A stretch of 64,000 nt of DNA from Mobiluncus massiliensis (GCF_949769255.1 NZ_OX458329.1:2046001-2110000), one strand, 5' to 3'; numbered from the stretch's first letter, positions 8,901 to 19,513 are shown. Notes: generated by a model from the letters alone, not told the origin. Made by a program: numbers and translations.

Positions 8901-9659
8901 ATGAAACCTAAACTGTTGGTGCCCAGGGTCCCGGGCGACGTGTTGGCACGGGGACTGGAAAAGGCGGGTCTGCCGGTGGTGTGCGCGCCCGTGACCGAGA
9001 AAGTACCCACTGCCAGTGAGGACTGGTTCGAGCCGATGCAGCGGCTGCAGGACGGGGAATACGACTGGGTTGTGCTCTCCAGCGTGGCCACAGCCACGTT
9101 CCTGGACGCTCACTATGACCTGGAAGATTTGTTTGCCCAAGTGCAGGTCGCAGCCGTAGGTGCCGCCACCGCCGAAGCCATCCGTCAGCTTGACGGCCAT
9201 GTTGACCTAGTTGGGCCCGATCCGGCCTGTGCCGAGTCGCTGGTCAAGGCGTTTCCGCCGGGGACTGGAACGGTGCTGCTACCCGGTGCGGTCGGGGCGG
9301 CCCCGACCTTGGGACAAGGGTTGAACCGCAAGGGATACAACGTGGAAAAACTGCGGCTCTATGAATCCGTATCCCTACCCGATTTACCGCTGGAATGGGA
9401 GACCGCCCTGGCTCCCGGAACGCTGACCTACGTGCTGGTTACGGCCGGTTCGGTAGCACGCGCCGCCCACGAACTGCTGACGAAAGCCGGCGTGAAACAA
9501 TGGCCCGAACCCATCGCTTTCGGGAAATCTTCCGCCACCGTGCTGCGAGAACTAGGCTGGTCGGCCGCCGAGGTTTGTGAAACCACGAACACCGAAGGGG
9601 TCGTTCGGGCTTATGAAAACGCTGTTCGAGAATTAGAACAGAAAGCCGCACGAGATTAG
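8901..9659 (+). CDS. hemD: Uroporphyrinogen-III synthase
   Basis: Closes and inverts ring D of hydroxymethylbilane to make uroporphyrinogen III. HemD sequences diverge strongly, but this 252-aa protein has the bilobed pattern: KLLVPRV near the N-terminus, DWVVLSSVATATFLDA, AAVGAATAEAIRQLDGH (the FAVGxxTA motif), LLPGAVGAAPTLGQGL and VTAGSVARAA. ATG 8901 follows a GGGGGGAA ribosome site; TTG 8898 is also in frame but less likely. Its position between hemC and hemB supports the call. Confidence 0.9.
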   Translation: MKPKLLVPRVPGDVLARGLEKAGLPVVCAPVTEKVPTASEDWFEPMQRLQDGEYDWVVLSSVATATFLDAHYDLEDLFAQVQVAAVGAATAEAIRQLDGHVDLVGPDPACAESLVKAFPPGTGTVLLPGAVGAAPTLGQGLNRKGYNVEKLRLYESVSLPDLPLEWETALAPGTLTYVLVTAGSVARAAHELLTKAGVKQWPEPIAFGKSSATVLRELGWSAAEVCETTNTEGVVRAYENAVRELEQKAARD

Positions 9660-9668
9660 GGGAGAACT

Positions 9669-10793
9669 ATGACAGGATTACCGCACGCCGCAAATTTGGG
9701 GATAGGACCGACCACCCCGAGCGCTACCACAGGACGGCACACCGATACTGGTGAAACCGGAACCACAGCCGGGACGAACGACAAGGTCGTACCCGCGCGG
9801 AAACTGCCCCACGGCCTGACCCCTTTTGTGCGTCCGCGCCGACTGCGCACGTCTGTGCCGATGCGTCGCCTGGTGGCGGAAACCCGCTGGAGCCCCGAAC
9901 AGCTGATTCTGCCCGTATTCGTGCGTGACGGAATTAGCGAACCGGTAGAGATTCCGTCCATGCCCGGCCAATACCAGCACACGCCCGAATCTTTGGCGCA
10001 GTTGGGTCGGGAAGCGGCGGATGCCGGCATCGGGGGCATGATTGTGTTCGGAGTCCCCACCGACGCTGACAAAGATGAAACCGGCTCGGCAGCTTGGGAC
10101 CCCAACGGGATTCAAAACCGGGGCATCGCCGCCCTCGCCGACGCGGTCGGGGATCAGCTGGTGGTCATGGCCGACACCTGCCTGGACGAGACGACCTCGC
10201 ACGGGCACTGCGGACCGTTGCGCCCAGACGGTGTGGTAGACAACGATTGGGCGGTGTCCTGTTACGCGGCTACGGCGGTGTCACAAGCGCGGGCCGGGGC
10301 GGCCGCGGTCGGCCCCAGCGGCATGATGGACGGCCAGGTCGCCGCTATCCGTGAGGCTTTGGACGAAGCCGGGTACAGTGACGTGGCGATTATGGCCTAC
10401 TCCGCCAAATATGCTTCCGGACTGTTCGGGCCGTTTCGGGACGCGGTCGGTTGCGCCCTGAAAGGCGACCGGCGCACCTATCAGCAAGACCCCGCCAACC
10501 GCCGCGAAGGACTGCGCGAAACCCTGCTGGACATTGAGGAAGGAGCCGACATGGTTATGGTTAAGCCCGCCTCGCTGTACCTGGACGTGCTGGCTGACGT
10601 GGCCGCGGCTTCACCGGTGCCGGTGGCCGCCTACCAGGTGTCCGGCGAATATGCGATGATTGAGGCGGCGGCCGCCAACGGCTGGATTGACCGTTCCCGG
10701 GTCATCGACGAGTCCCTGACCTCGATTGTTCGGGCCGGAGCGGACATCGTGTTGACCTACTATGCGATTGAGGCGGCGCAAGGCTTGGCCTAA
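9669..10793 (+). CDS. hemB: Delta-aminolevulinic acid dehydratase (porphobilinogen synthase)
   Basis: Condenses two 5-aminolevulinate molecules to porphobilinogen. Both Schiff-base lysines are visible, in [18 protein letters not shown] (Lys247) and [13 protein letters not shown] (Lys299). The metal site reads [14 protein letters not shown]: two cysteines (171 and 181) remain, but the middle position of the zinc triad is Asp173, intermediate between zinc- and magnesium-type enzymes. An N-terminal extension of about 45 residues rich in Gly and Thr precedes the conserved RPRRLR start. A strong GGGGAG ribosome site supports ATG 9669. Confidence 0.95.
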   Translation: MTGLPHAANLGIGPTTPSATTGRHTDTGETGTTAGTNDKVVPARKLPHGLTPFVRPRRLRTSVPMRRLVAETRWSPEQLILPVFVRDGISEPVEIPSMPGQYQHTPESLAQLGREAADAGIGGMIVFGVPTDADKDETGSAAWDPNGIQNRGIAALADAVGDQLVVMADTCLDETTSHGHCGPLRPDGVVDNDWAVSCYAATAVSQARAGAAAVGPSGMMDGQVAAIREALDEAGYSDVAIMAYSAKYASGLFGPFRDAVGCALKGDRRTYQQDPANRREGLRETLLDIEEGADMVMVKPASLYLDVLADVAAASPVPVAAYQVSGEYAMIEAAAANGWIDRSRVIDESLTSIVRAGADIVLTYYAIEAAQGLA

Positions 10794-10879
10794 CCGAGCC
10801 CGCGTCACGGCCAGCGAGCCGGAAACGTGACCCGAAAGATCTTGTGACACAGTACTTTCATCACCCAAAGGAGGGCGAA

Positions 10880-12289
10880 ATGACAACGAATGCTGATTTG
10901 TTTGCGGCGGCTCAAGCCGTCATCCCCGGCGGGGTCGATTCCCCCGTACGCGCCTACGGTTCGGTCGGGGGCGTGCCGGCTTTCGTGACTCGCGCGAAAG
11001 GGCCGCGCGTGTGGGACGCGGAAGGTCACGAGTTCGTTGACCTGGTTTGTTCCTGGGGGCCGATGCTGCTGGGTCACGCCAATGAACGAGTGGTTCAGGC
11101 CGTGACGCGCGCGGCCGAGGCAGGCCTCAGTTTCGGGGCGCCCACCGAGTCGGAAACGTTGCTGGCCGAGGCTATCCGCCAACGGGTGCCGCTGGCGGAA
11201 AAGGTCCGTTTCGTCTCGACTGGAACCGAAGCGACCATGACCGCTATCCGCCTGGCGCGCGGGGCGACCGGGCGGGATTTGATTATCAAGTTCGCCGGCA
11301 ACTATCACGGACACTCTGACGGTTTGCTCAGCGAAGCCGGTTCCGGGGTAGCCACCGGCGGTTTGCCCGCCTCCGCGGGAGTACCGGCGGGAATCTCGGC
11401 TCTGACCCTGGTGTTGCCCTACAACAATGTGAAAGCTGTACAGGAAGCGTTTGCCCGGCGCGGTTCCGAGATTGCCGCGGTCATCGTGGAAGGTGCCGCC
11501 GCGAATATGGGGGTCGTGGCCCCCCGGGCCGGATTCCTGCCCGAAATTTCCCGGCTGTGCCGCGAGTACGGGGCGTTGATGATTCAAGACGAGGTGCTGA
11601 CCGGGTTTCGGGTGTCGCCCTCGGGCTGGTGGGGGTTGTCCACCGGGCGGGAATATTTGGAAAGTCCAGAAGGCACCACGTCCGGTCCGGCGGGACTGTT
11701 CCCGGTAGGGGTCGCTGCCCAAAACGAAGGCGTGACTTTCGGCGAGTTTTGGACTCCGGACTTGCTGACCTTTGGCAAGGTCATCGGGGGAGGCATGCCC
11801 CTGGCAGCTATCGGGGGCCGCGCCGAACTGATGAATCAGCTCGCCCCCCTCGGCCCGGTCTATCAGGCGGGAACCCTGAGCGGCAACCCCCTGTCCTGCG
11901 CGGCCGGGTTGGCCACTCTACAAGGTGCCGACAACAATGTGTATGGCAAGGTCGATGCGGTGGCCGACACGATTGCGGGCGCTCTGGACGCGGCGTTGAA
12001 ACGCGAGGGCGTGCCCCACTTCATCGGGCGAGCCGGGTCGCTGTTCTCCGTGTTCTTTTCCGAGACTCCCGTCATCGATTATGCCGGCGCGAAAGCCCAG
12101 GAAACCTGGCGATTCGCCCCGATGTTTTGGGAGTTTTACCGGCAAGGCGTCATGTTGCCGCCCTCCGTGTTCGAAGCCTGGTTTGTGTCCGCAGCCCACT
12201 TCGGCGACGATGCGGCCATTAACCAGATTCTGGACGCAATTCCGGCCGCGGCGAAAGCTGCCGCCACCGCCCAACCGCCCCAGGCTTGA
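10880..12289 (+). CDS. hemL: Glutamate-1-semialdehyde 2,1-aminomutase
   Basis: PLP enzyme that converts glutamate-1-semialdehyde, the HemA product, to 5-aminolevulinate. It starts [16 protein letters not shown], has [18 protein letters not shown] and the PLP lysine in [17 protein letters not shown] (Lys300). At 469 aa it is longer than the usual 425-450, mainly from an insertion around [20 protein letters not shown] 10880 has an excellent AAAGGAGG site; upstream in-frame starts are unlikely. With hemA, C, D and B the whole C5 route to uroporphyrinogen III is encoded here. Confidence 0.95.
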   Translation: MTTNADLFAAAQAVIPGGVDSPVRAYGSVGGVPAFVTRAKGPRVWDAEGHEFVDLVCSWGPMLLGHANERVVQAVTRAAEAGLSFGAPTESETLLAEAIRQRVPLAEKVRFVSTGTEATMTAIRLARGATGRDLIIKFAGNYHGHSDGLLSEAGSGVATGGLPASAGVPAGISALTLVLPYNNVKAVQEAFARRGSEIAAVIVEGAAANMGVVAPRAGFLPEISRLCREYGALMIQDEVLTGFRVSPSGWWGLSTGREYLESPEGTTSGPAGLFPVGVAAQNEGVTFGEFWTPDLLTFGKVIGGGMPLAAIGGRAELMNQLAPLGPVYQAGTLSGNPLSCAAGLATLQGADNNVYGKVDAVADTIAGALDAALKREGVPHFIGRAGSLFSVFFSETPVIDYAGAKAQETWRFAPMFWEFYRQGVMLPPSVFEAWFVSAAHFGDDAAINQILDAIPAAAKAAATAQPPQA

Positions 12290-12333
12290 ACGCAGGCGCC
12301 AACCACCCCTCACAACTAGTGAAAGCAGAACAA

Positions 12334-13791
12334 ATGGTTACTGAATTTCCCACCGAACACGTTGATTTGGGGGCGCTGAGCCCGGCGATTGCCCTCGGCT
12401 CGCTGGACGGACGATACCGCGGGGTCGTGTCCCCGCTGGTGGACTGGTTTTCTGAAGCGGCGGTCAATCGGGCACGTCTGTTCGTTGAGATAGAGTGGCT
12501 CATTTGGCTCACGGACCAGGAAGTGCTGGACGGCGCGCCGGTGTTGAGCGCGGCGGAAAAGTCGTATCTGCGCAGTCTGGTCGGAACTTTCGGGGCGGAC
12601 GAAATCGCTACGCTGAACCAAACCGAAGCGAAAACCAAGCATGACGTGAAAGCGGTGGAATACCTGTTGAAGTCCGCCCTTGAGGCTGCCCCGGAGGCGT
12701 TAGGCAGCACGGAAGGACAGGCACTGCCGGGCCTGAAAGAAATGGTGCACATTTTCTGCACCTCCGAGGACATCAACAACCTGACCTACGCGATTTTGAT
12801 AAAGCACGGGGTGGGACGCGTGTGGCTGCCCGCCGCCCGCGCCTTGCAAACCCAAATCACCGACCTGGCCCGGGAAAACGCGGACGTGCCGATGCTGGCC
12901 CACACCCACGGGCAGCCCGCCACCCCCACCACCTTGGGACATGAACTGGCCGTGTTTGCCTGGCGCATGGACCGCCAGCTGAAACGCGTTGAAGCCCAGG
13001 AATACTTGGGCAAAATCAACGGCGCGACCGGCGATTTTGCGGCACACACGGTGGCGGTGCCCGGAGCGGATTGGGCGGCGCTGTCCCGCGGATTCGTCGA
13101 GGACCGACTCGGACTGACCTGGAACCCGTTGACCACCCAGATTGAATCCCACGACTATCAAGCGGAACTTTATGCGACGGTCACGCACTTCAACCGCATC
13201 GCCCACAACCTCGCCACCGATATTTGGACCTATATTTCCCTGCGGTATTTTGCCCAAGATTTGGCGGCGCAAGGTTCGACCGGGTCCTCGACCATGCCGC
13301 ATAAAATCAACCCGATTCGGTTTGAAAACGCCGAAGCGAACCTCGAGATTTCCTCCGGTCTGTTCGAGGTGCTGGAACAGACCCTGGTCACGACCCGGAT
13401 GCAGCGCGACCTCACCGATTCCACCACCCAGCGCAATATCGGCACCGCGTTTGGCCACTCCCTGCTGGCAATCGATAATCTGCGGCGCGGGCTGGCCGGG
13501 CTGAAGGTTGATGCGGCCGTGATGGCGGCCGATTTGGACGACAACTGGGAAGTGTTGGGCGAAGCAGTCCAACAGACCATGCGCGTGGCGGGGATTGCCG
13601 GGGTTTCCGGCATGGATAACCCCTATGAGCGCTTAAAAGAGCTGACCCGTGGGCACAAGGTTGACGGGGCTCGGATGCGGCAGTTCATTGCCGACCTGGG
13701 GCTGCCCCCAGAGCAAACCGCACGTTTACAGGCCCTGACTCCCGCGACCTACACCGGCTTGGCCGCCCAGCTGGTCGACTACCTCGAATAA
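12334..13791 (+). CDS. purB: Adenylosuccinate lyase
   Basis: Cleaves SAICAR and adenylosuccinate, releasing fumarate, in purine synthesis. 485 aa. Signature SSTMPHKINPIRFENAEAN (near residue 320), SEDINNL and AHTHGQPATPTTLGHELAVF place it in the fumarase/aspartase superfamily, PurB branch. ATG 12334 begins at VTEFPTEHVD; a TTG at 12286 overlapping the hemL stop would add 16 residues. It follows hemL closely and may be read through from the haem operon, though it has no role in haem synthesis. Confidence 0.93.
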   Translation: MVTEFPTEHVDLGALSPAIALGSLDGRYRGVVSPLVDWFSEAAVNRARLFVEIEWLIWLTDQEVLDGAPVLSAAEKSYLRSLVGTFGADEIATLNQTEAKTKHDVKAVEYLLKSALEAAPEALGSTEGQALPGLKEMVHIFCTSEDINNLTYAILIKHGVGRVWLPAARALQTQITDLARENADVPMLAHTHGQPATPTTLGHELAVFAWRMDRQLKRVEAQEYLGKINGATGDFAAHTVAVPGADWAALSRGFVEDRLGLTWNPLTTQIESHDYQAELYATVTHFNRIAHNLATDIWTYISLRYFAQDLAAQGSTGSSTMPHKINPIRFENAEANLEISSGLFEVLEQTLVTTRMQRDLTDSTTQRNIGTAFGHSLLAIDNLRRGLAGLKVDAAVMAADLDDNWEVLGEAVQQTMRVAGIAGVSGMDNPYERLKELTRGHKVDGARMRQFIADLGLPPEQTARLQALTPATYTGLAAQLVDYLE

Positions 13792-13921
13792 GCGTGCTCA
13801 GCCCATTAAACAGGGCCGATTCCAGTCGCCGGGTGGGAATAATTCGGCGCAACCGGTGGTTGAAATAGACAGTGGCCCTACGAGCGGCCAGTATCGCAAA
13901 ACAGCAACGAAAGGAACCCTA

Positions 13922-14146
13922 ATGGCAACCCTCACCATGAACCTCGACGGACTGACTTGTGACATGTGCGTCAAGCACATCACCGCTGACCTCAGCGACC
14001 TATCGGGCGTGGAGCGCGTTGAAGTGGTGCGTGACGAGGGCCGCGGTGTCGCTACCGTGACCGGCGAAAGCCTGCCCTCCGACCAAGTCCTCACTGAAAC
14101 CGTGCAGGACGCCGGCAACTACCGCGTTGTGTCCATCAACCGGTAG
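13922..14146 (+). CDS. copZ: Copper chaperone, heavy-metal-associated domain
   Basis: 74-aa single HMA-domain protein. The metal-binding loop is GLTCDMCVKHI (CxxC with Met between the cysteines), followed by the usual beta-alpha-beta pattern ending in NYRVVSINR. It would carry Cu(I) to the ATPase encoded directly downstream. ATG 13922 is preceded by AAAGGAAC. The specific metal is inferred from the neighbour. Confidence 0.88.
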   Translation: MATLTMNLDGLTCDMCVKHITADLSDLSGVERVEVVRDEGRGVATVTGESLPSDQVLTETVQDAGNYRVVSINR

Positions 14147-14208
14147 TTGTTTCCTGAGCCGTCTCCAGTGGTGGTGTGAGGACGGCGCGAGGTCGGCACG
14201 GTGGTTTG

Positions 14209-16692
14209 ATGACACACAACGAAACGACAGCTAGTCCCTCCGCTGACCCGGCGGTGGATCCAGCGCTGGATCCGGCTGGGTTGCGCCGGCAAGACCTGGG
14301 GCGTCGCCTGGTGGTGGCCGTGATTTTTGGTCTACCGGTAATGGCGATCTCTATGCTGGAAGTCCTGCAGTTTCCGGCTTGGCAGTGGGTTGTAGGTGTT
14401 TGCAGCCTGCCGGTGGTGGTCTGGGCCGCCGCGCCGTTTCATCGCGGGGCTCTGCGGGCGGCACGAGGGGGGTCTACTACGATGGACACCCTGGTTGCGT
14501 TGGGGGTGAGTGTGGCGACGCTGTACTCCTGGGGGGCGCTGATTTTTACTCCCGCAGGACACATCGGCATGACCATGAACATGAGCCTGAACCCCTTGGC
14601 CGCAGCGCACGAAACAGGCTCCGGCGGTGAAATCTTTTTTGAAACCGCCGTGATGATTACCGTATTCTTGCTGACCGGACGATATTTGGAGGCCCGAGCC
14701 AAGTCCTCGGCGACCTCGGCGCTACGCGCCTTGCTGTCCCTGGGGGCAAAACAGGCCGTGCGCGTCACCCGCCCCGGCGACCCTCGTGACCCGGCAACCC
14801 CTTGGGAAACTGAAACTATCGACGTCGCCGCGCTACAGCCGGGGGACTACTTTTTAGTACCAGCCGGGGAAAAAATCGCCACCGACGGCATCGTGTTCGA
14901 AGGACACTCCACCGTTGACGAATCCATGCTGACCGGCGAGCCTATCCCGGTGGAAAAGTCCGTGGGCGATAGTGTGACCGGCGCCACCATCAACGTCCAA
15001 GGCCTGCTGGTCGCCCAGGCCACCAAGGTCGGTGCGGAAACGAAACTGGCCCAAATCACCCGACTGGTGACCCGCGCTCAAGCCGAGAAAGCCCCGGTTT
15101 CTCGCCTGGCAGACCGGGTGTCGGCAGTGTTCGTCCCGGTGGTAATCGTCCTGGCTGTCCTGACTTGCGTGCTGTGGCTGGGACATGGACAACCGTTCCC
15201 TGCCGCTTTCACTGCCGGGGTATCAGTGCTGGTCATCGCCTGTCCGTGCGCATTGGGGTTGGCGACCCCGATGGCCTTGCTGGTCGGGTCCACCCGGGCA
15301 TCCCGCGCGGGCATCCTGCTGAAAGGCCCCCAGATTCTGGAGGAAACCCGGCGCATCAACACCCTGGTCATGGACAAAACCGGCACGCTGACCACCGGGG
15401 AAATGCGCCTAGAGGACGTGACGGTGTCCGCTCCGAAGCCGGCGGAGTTGGTGTCGCTGGGGGACAATGAGGCTCTCGCGTTGGCAGCCAGACTGGAGAC
15501 CGGATCTCCTCACCCGATTGGAAAAGCCCTGGTCGCGGCCGCCGAGACGAGAGACTGCGGGAGCGGACCTGCCGCCTTGACCGGGTTCGCCACGTTCATC
15601 GGGCGCGGCGCCGGAGGTTTCGTAGACGGCGTGGCCTATGCGATTGGGAAACCGGAGTGGCTCACGGCGATGGGCGCGGACATTCCCCCCGACTTGGAGG
15701 CGGCGATTGGGGCCGCCCAGTCACAAGGGCGGACCGTGGCGGTGTTGGCTACGGGTGCGGGCTGGTCGTCACAAGTTTCCGCGGACGCCTGTCCGGTGTT
15801 GCCAGGTGAGCCGGCCGGTAACGGGCAGCTGGCGGCGGAGCCGGTCGGTACGGAAATGACCCTGAAAATCACGGGGATGACCTGCGCGTCTTGCGTGGCC
15901 CGAGTGGAAAAGCGGCTCAATAAACTCGATGGGGTTTCGGCCTCGGTGAACCTCCCCTTAGAAATCGCCACCGTGACGCTCACCGCGGATGTCCCCCCGG
16001 AAACCTTGATAGCACAGGTCGAAAAGGCCGGTTACGGGGCCAGTCTGCTGGACAGTGCGGAAACCGCGGACAAACCGGGCCGGCGCAGCGAAAACAATAT
16101 CGCGGCGGTGGCGGGAGACCTGGTGCAGGCCCGAACCCTCGCCGTGTTTACCTTCAGCGACCCGGTCAAACCCGAAGCCGCACACACGGTAGCCAGCCTG
16201 AAAGCGGCCGGTATCGAAACCGTCCTGCTGACAGGGGATCAGCCCGAACCGGCACGCCGGGCAGCCGACCAGGCCGGAATCGAAACGGTCGTGGCAGGCA
16301 TCAGCCCGGAAGGCAAAGTCGACGCAATCCGGGAACTGCAAGATGCCGGGAAAATCGTGGCAATGGTAGGGGACGGTGTCAACGATGCGGCCGCTCTGGC
16401 CGCCGCCGACCTGGGGATTGCCCTGGCCACCGGCACCGATGCGGCTATCGGTGCCGCGGACATCACCCTGGTGAACCCCAGTCTGGAGGCCATCACTCAG
16501 GCCATCAACGTGTCTCGAGCCACCCTGAGAAACATCAAGCAGAACCTCGCCTGGGCTTTTGGTTACAACATTGTGGCCATCCCCCTGGCGGCCGCGGGGA
16601 TGTTGAATCCGGGACTGGCGGGGGCTTTCATGGCGACCAGCTCGGTGCTGGTGGTGCTCAACTCCCTGCGCCTAAACCGCGTCCACCTGTGA
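14209..16692 (+). CDS. copA: Cu(I)-type P1B ATPase with an internal HMA domain
   Basis: Exports copper (or a similar soft metal) across the membrane. Core motifs: actuator TGEPIPVEK, transmembrane metal site [11 protein letters not shown] (around residue 343), phosphorylation DKTGTLT (around 388), N-domain [10 protein letters not shown] and hinge [10 protein letters not shown] (around 721). The odd feature is domain order: there is no N-terminal HMA, but a complete one, [20 protein letters not shown] (from residue 550), sits in the cytoplasmic ATP-binding loop, between [10 protein letters not shown] and [14 protein letters not shown], two strands that are normally adjacent. Start ATG 14209 is uncertain (GTG 14176 also in frame; no clear ribosome site). 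827 aa; next to copZ. Confidence 0.88.
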   Translation: MTHNETTASPSADPAVDPALDPAGLRRQDLGRRLVVAVIFGLPVMAISMLEVLQFPAWQWVVGVCSLPVVVWAAAPFHRGALRAARGGSTTMDTLVALGVSVATLYSWGALIFTPAGHIGMTMNMSLNPLAAAHETGSGGEIFFETAVMITVFLLTGRYLEARAKSSATSALRALLSLGAKQAVRVTRPGDPRDPATPWETETIDVAALQPGDYFLVPAGEKIATDGIVFEGHSTVDESMLTGEPIPVEKSVGDSVTGATINVQGLLVAQATKVGAETKLAQITRLVTRAQAEKAPVSRLADRVSAVFVPVVIVLAVLTCVLWLGHGQPFPAAFTAGVSVLVIACPCALGLATPMALLVGSTRASRAGILLKGPQILEETRRINTLVMDKTGTLTTGEMRLEDVTVSAPKPAELVSLGDNEALALAARLETGSPHPIGKALVAAAETRDCGSGPAALTGFATFIGRGAGGFVDGVAYAIGKPEWLTAMGADIPPDLEAAIGAAQSQGRTVAVLATGAGWSSQVSADACPVLPGEPAGNGQLAAEPVGTEMTLKITGMTCASCVARVEKRLNKLDGVSASVNLPLEIATVTLTADVPPETLIAQVEKAGYGASLLDSAETADKPGRRSENNIAAVAGDLVQARTLAVFTFSDPVKPEAAHTVASLKAAGIETVLLTGDQPEPARRAADQAGIETVVAGISPEGKVDAIRELQDAGKIVAMVGDGVNDAAALAAADLGIALATGTDAAIGAADITLVNPSLEAITQAINVSRATLRNIKQNLAWAFGYNIVAIPLAAAGMLNPGLAGAFMATSSVLVVLNSLRLNRVHL

Positions 16693-16816
16693 TTTCGCCG
16701 GTTTTTTCGGCGTAGAACACCGCGGCGCAAACCCGGGCGGCACTCAATCCCTTGGGCGGATTGGCGCTGGGCATAAAGACGCTAGACTAGGGGAGGCCAG
16801 CGAAGGGACGGTAGAA

Positions 16817-18238
16817 GTGGCTTCTGGGGATGATGCTGACGCTTTGACGCCGGCGCGGCGCAAACGAGTGCTGTTGGTGTGCTCGATGACTGTCGTGTGT
16901 ACCCAGCTGTATCTGAACGCAATGAACGTGACTCTACCGGCGATTAGGACGGATTTGCACGCCAGCACCGGGGAACTGCAGTGGTCTTTGAACATTTATG
17001 CCCTCGCTTTAGCGGCCATGCTGATGGTGACCGGAGCCCTGGGCGACCGTTTCGGACGCCGCCGCACCATGATCGTGGGCATGGCGACTTTCACGGCCGG
17101 TACCGTGTTGGCTGCCGCCGCGTGGGTGCCGCTGGTGCTGATTGTCGGCCGCGGCTTGCAAGGGTTGGGAGCCTGTATGCTGCCGGTTATCAGCCTCGCG
17201 GTCATCAACGAGGTGTTTCGCGACCCGGTGGAACGCGCGAAAGCCATCGGGTTTTGGAATGCGCTGCTCGGAGTCGGTTTAGCCGCCGGGCCGGTGTTGG
17301 CTGGAGCCTTGGTGACCTGGGTCGATTGGCGTGCCGTGTTTTGGGCGCCGCTTCCGTTGCTGGCGTTGACCTTGGCGGGCATCATCCGGGAAGTCCCCGA
17401 ATCGCGTGATGAAACCGGGCGCCGCCTGGATATTCCCGGACAAATTTTGACCGCCATCCTCATGGGTTCCCTGACTTATGACATCATCAGCTTCGGGGAA
17501 GGCATTTTTGGTCTCCGCGAGTGGATTCTGGCGGGGATATTCGTGGTGGCCTCCCTCGGTTTCGTGTGGCGAGAAACCCACACGCCCTGGCCAATGCTGG
17601 ATTTTCGTTACTTCCGTTCCGTTCCTTTCGTCGGGTCACTGTCCATCATGGAGTTCGTCTTTATTACCCACGGTGGCTTCATGTTCGTGTTTGCCCTCTA
17701 CCTGCAGCTTGACCTGGGTTTCACCCCGTTGCAGGCCGGGTTGATGATGCTGCCCCTGGCACTTGCCAACACGGTTGCGGCCGTCGCGGCGGGACGCATC
17801 GTCGCCGCTGGAAACTACCGCGCGGCGTTCCTGGTAGCCGGCATCGGCACCCTGCTGTTGGGCGTCTGCCTGCTACCCCTGAACAGCACCGGCCCGGTCG
17901 TGTTGCTGTTCGTGGCCACAACCCTGGCCGGGGTGGTGCTGGCATTTACGAATATGCCGGTGACGAATCGGGTGCTGGCGGCCATGCCGGAAAGCCAAGC
18001 CGGAGTCGCTTCCGCCACGACTTCCACCGCCCGCCAAATCGGCATGTCCTTGGGGATTGCGGGCTTCGGCGCGTTCATGAACCTGGGGGTGGCGCGCGGC
18101 CTGCCCATTCACGAGGCCGCCCACCCGGCTTGGTACATCACCATCGCTCTGGGGGCGGCGGTTGCCGTCATCGCGGTGGTGGCCACGACCGGCTGGGCGC
18201 GCGGCACCGCCGCCCGAGTGCGCCAAAGCCTGAGCTGA
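16817..18238 (+). CDS. MFS multidrug-type transporter (DHA2 / EmrB-QacA family)
   Basis: 473-aa polytopic inner-membrane protein with about 14 predicted membrane segments. Family marks: LYLNAMNVTLPAIRTDL in the first helix (the DxTxVNVALP-like motif), GALGDRFGRRRTM in the loop after helix 2, and LAAGPVLAGALVTWVDWRAVF. DHA2 members export drugs or other amphipathic compounds using the proton gradient. GTG 16817 is preceded by GAAGGGA at good spacing. It is separated from copA by about 125 bp; the substrate is unknown. Confidence 0.85.
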   Translation: MASGDDADALTPARRKRVLLVCSMTVVCTQLYLNAMNVTLPAIRTDLHASTGELQWSLNIYALALAAMLMVTGALGDRFGRRRTMIVGMATFTAGTVLAAAAWVPLVLIVGRGLQGLGACMLPVISLAVINEVFRDPVERAKAIGFWNALLGVGLAAGPVLAGALVTWVDWRAVFWAPLPLLALTLAGIIREVPESRDETGRRLDIPGQILTAILMGSLTYDIISFGEGIFGLREWILAGIFVVASLGFVWRETHTPWPMLDFRYFRSVPFVGSLSIMEFVFITHGGFMFVFALYLQLDLGFTPLQAGLMMLPLALANTVAAVAAGRIVAAGNYRAAFLVAGIGTLLLGVCLLPLNSTGPVVLLFVATTLAGVVLAFTNMPVTNRVLAAMPESQAGVASATTSTARQIGMSLGIAGFGAFMNLGVARGLPIHEAAHPAWYITIALGAAVAVIAVVATTGWARGTAARVRQSLS

Positions 18239-18383
18239 GCGCGCGCCCGCCGAGAACTTCCAGAGTTGTCAGGACCACGCCCCCTGTTATGGCCGGCAGA
18301 ACCGGAAATCTGCAAGTCCCGCAAGTTTCGTTGCCTTGCCAGGAGTGCCGACCCTGCCAGAACACGCGCTCAACCCGGACCCC

Positions 18384-18773
18384 CTAACCCAGGAATTCCG
18401 GACCTGCCCGGGACGTCGACTGTGCCTCCGCTACCAGCCCGATTTTCAACGGTTTTGCCACCCGAACGGTCACCATCCACCCGGAAACCGTACAAGTCTC
18501 CAGGTGAGAACCATTCTTGGTAGCGTATTCACCAGCGGTCGCGCAACCGTCCCCACCGGTCAATACCGCGGTAGCCCCGGCGATGGCAGCCAAATCACTA
18601 GCCTGGTGAGCGGCGGTGGCGCCCGCCGCAGCCACCCCGACTTGTGCCAAACCCAAGGTCAAAGCCAACCCCAACAGAATCAGCCCCAACGCCATGACCG
18701 TTCCTGAACCGCGCTCCTCACGCAGCTTCCCTCGGAGTAACCCCTGACCGGCTGTTTCACCACGAATCTTCAC
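18384..18773 (-). CDS. TadE-like pilus/secretion-neighbourhood protein (Rv3654c type)
   Basis: 129 aa. An N-terminal ERGSGTVMALGLILLGLALTLGL segment matches the prepilin-like, type-III-signal hydrophobic start (Gly-Ser before the core) of the small TadE-like proteins at the end of actinobacterial tad loci, followed by HQASDLAAIAGA and a pair of cysteines in the C-terminal half. It overlaps the preceding gene by 17 nt. Expected to be processed and placed in or outside the membrane with the pilus; the exact role is unknown. Confidence 0.75.
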   Translation of the reverse strand: MKIRGETAGQGLLRGKLREERGSGTVMALGLILLGLALTLGLAQVGVAAAGATAAHQASDLAAIAGATAVLTGGDGCATAGEYATKNGSHLETCTVSGWMVTVRVAKPLKIGLVAEAQSTSRAGPEFLG

Positions 18774-19191
18774 GAGGAATCACCGCCTGGGCTTTTGCGT
18801 TCATACCGAGCATTCCGAGCATCGCGGGCATTTTCTTGGTGGCGCTGCACTGCACGTCCTTGCCAGTGGTGCTCACGCTCACCGAACCAGCCGAGCCTCC
18901 GGCTCCCCCCAGCAGTCGATTGCCGGCCGCCACCGCTGCCGCGCTGTCCTCACCAATCGCCACCGATCGGCAAGCCGCCCGCGCCGCCGCGTTGACCTGA
19001 ACACCCGCCATTCCGGCTGCTCCGGTCAACGCCAACGCCACCACAATCATGATGACTGCGGGGAAGGTCAGCGCAAGCTCGGTCGTAACCATCCCGTTTT
19101 CCGAACAGAGGCGTCGCCCGTGAGCCAGCCAGCGGCGCACCAGGCGTCGGCAGAACTGCTGACGCCAACCTTTCCCGACATTCATCATCAT
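18757..19191 (-). CDS. TadE-family pseudopilin (Rv3655c type)
   Basis: 144 aa from ATG 19191, the first of three successive Met codons immediately after the Flp stop; the longer upstream frame overlaps the Flp gene and is not used. The TadE signature ENGMVTTELALTFPAVIMIVV has a Gly-Met processing site followed by Glu and a hydrophobic helix; then come VNAAARAACR and a C-terminal Cys-containing domain. Minor pseudopilin-like component of the tad pilus. Confidence 0.8.
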   Translation of the reverse strand: MMMNVGKGWRQQFCRRLVRRWLAHGRRLCSENGMVTTELALTFPAVIMIVVALALTGAAGMAGVQVNAAARAACRSVAIGEDSAAAVAAGNRLLGGAGGSAGSVSVSTTGKDVQCSATKKMPAMLGMLGMNAKAQAVIPREDSW

Positions 19192-19193
19192 GT

Positions 19194-19397
19194 TCAGACC
19201 TGCAAAGCCTGTTCGATGATGGACTGCAGCGCGTCTTTCAACTCGCCGCCCTTCATAATCATCAGCAGTAATCCCGCAAAAGCGGCCGCCGCCAGGGTAC
19301 CGATGGCATATTCCGCGGTCGCCATGCCGTCCTCCTCGCCCTTCAGACGAGCCCAAAAGGACACTGCTTTCGCTTGCAATGCGCTAATCTTGTTCAT
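19194..19397 (-). CDS. flp: Flp-type pilin (DUF4244, Rv3656c type)
   Basis: 67 aa. EEDGMATAEYAIGTLAAAAFAGLLL contains the prepilin processing site (Gly before Met-Ala-Thr-Ala-Glu-Tyr, with Glu at mature position 5) followed by a single hydrophobic helix, as in actinobacterial Flp pilins. The likely major pilin. An ideal ribosome site (GGAGAAAG) precedes ATG 19397, consistent with high expression. Roughly 115 bp separate it from tadB/C, so it may have its own promoter. Confidence 0.82.
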   Translation of the reverse strand: MNKISALQAKAVSFWARLKGEEDGMATAEYAIGTLAAAAFAGLLLMIMKGGELKDALQSIIEQALQV

Positions 19398-19513
19398 TTT
19401 CTTTCTCCTTTATTGAAATTTGTCTCGCGGACCTTCCGCGCGACCACCAGCCGCCACCGTGACGAACTGGCAACCCCCTTGTGTGTTGACAAAGGGAAGT
19501 CTGTTTTCGTCCC

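Noticed and set aside
18336..18707. Plus-strand frames over the TadE-like gene
   Set aside because: Shadows of the minus-strand tad gene; composition is Arg/Pro/Gln noise.
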